In this document: piece after piece, positions 34,734-34,847 of the stretch
Layout: every line of letters begins with the position of its first letter
Numbering within the stretch: position 1 is the stretch's first letter
IMG/VR virus record: IMGVR_UViG_3300033571_018600
Span: 1 to 34,847 of that record
Reading direction: 5' to 3' (one strand)
DNA from: a virus
DNA length: 34,847 nt
The notes under the pieces: model-generated
The model's input: the letters and a program-made list of their open reading frames with translations, nothing else
Database searches by the model: none
Told to the model about the DNA's origin: nothing
Program-made: the position numbers and the translations under genes

Positions 34734-34847
34734 TTACTCTTCCTCTTCGTCTGAGATTAAATCAGGTATGAAATCTCTTATCTTGGGGTTCTGCATCAAT
34801 AGAAACAAAGCAGCATCCTTTTTGACAGTATCACCCGCCGCCAAAGC
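34734..34847 (-). CDS. partial CDS running off the right edge (minus strand)
   Basis: Reading the minus strand from 34847 gives 37 codons and a stop at 34734-34736. They start ALAAGDTVKKDAALFLLMQNP and end in a Glu-rich tail. It has no start in the window, so it is a 3' fragment. It lies one base upstream of the next minus-strand gene and is likely in the same operon. Function unknown. Confidence 0.6.
   Translation of the reverse strand, partial: ALAAGDTVKKDAALFLLMQNPKIRDFIPDLISDEEEE

Noticed and set aside
1-34847. CRISPR array
   Set aside because: No set of spaced identical repeats of CRISPR length is present; the hexamer array and 30-, 33- and 86-bp repeats have the wrong layout.

Overview
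This window reads as part of a large, tailed, lytic-type bacteriophage genome. It is AT-rich (by eye about 60% AT) and very densely packed. Almost every gene is on the + strand, with ATGA or GTGA start/stop overlaps, many short genes, two tRNAs, and a nearly complete replication and nucleotide set. The host is probably Gram-negative: there are two lipobox-type lipoproteins, two stand-alone PHA-regulator (PhaR-type) DNA-binding domains and a BPSL0761-type protein. All three point loosely to proteobacteria, but the host genus cannot be read from the sequence. No integrase, repressor, capsid, tail or large terminase gene is visible, so this is the early/middle accessory and replication side of the genome. 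At the right edge the coding strand flips to minus.

Layout. 1-5.0 kb: small hypothetical genes, a DUF932-type protein, two TATAAC promoters, then two tandem PhaR-type domains. 5.05-5.15 kb: a gene-free structured RNA candidate. 5.2-8.0 kb: tiny genes, several of them membrane proteins or mini zinc ribbons, plus a conserved phage protein. 8.0-8.2 kb: promoter, tRNA-Asn(GUU) and tRNA-Ile(UAU). 8.2-9.5 kb: a zinc-metalloprotease-like lipoprotein and a strong Rho-independent terminator. 9.5-11.4 kb: a monomeric B12-dependent (class II) ribonucleotide reductase. 11.4-15 kb: small genes, an alliinase-type PLP aminotransferase and an ImmA/IrrE-type peptidase. 15-17 kb: a RecB/Cas4-like nuclease, then a PP-loop (PAPS-reductase-like) gene bracketed by 30-bp perfect direct repeats. 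17.4-18.2 kb: an Sm-like protein, a TCT-hexamer repeat gene coding Ser-rich repeats, and a compact structured RNA ending in a U-run. 18.2-20.8 kb: paralogous coiled-coil/zinc genes and small membrane proteins. 20.8-28.1 kb: the replication block: an annealing/ssDNA-protein candidate, a second structured leader-like RNA, an AEP primase fused to a RecA/DnaB-type helicase, a family B DNA polymerase split between motifs B and C, and a deoxycytidylate deaminase. 28.1-31.8 kb: an AAA+ ATPase, an HExxH protein, a metallophosphoesterase, dUTPase and an HNH nuclease. 31.9-33.5 kb: a membrane/envelope cassette (two-TM protein, membrane-anchored ClpP-like protease, TM+coiled-coil protein, secreted coiled-coil protein). 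33.4-34.8 kb: a repeat winged-helix-like protein and the strand switch.

How it fits together. RNR, dCMP deaminase and dUTPase would feed dNTPs and dUMP to the polymerase (no thymidylate synthase is seen here). The AEP primase-helicase, split PolB, Cas4-like nuclease, annealing-type protein and AAA+ ATPase are the likely replication/recombination machinery. The PhaR domains, PP-loop enzyme and aminotransferase look like host-directed or DNA-modification cargo. No gene-free stretch exceeds 300 bases. The longest are 22030-22233, 17986-18174 and 5042-5181, and each holds an RNA-structure candidate. Structures were folded by hand and family names come from motif recognition, not database searches.
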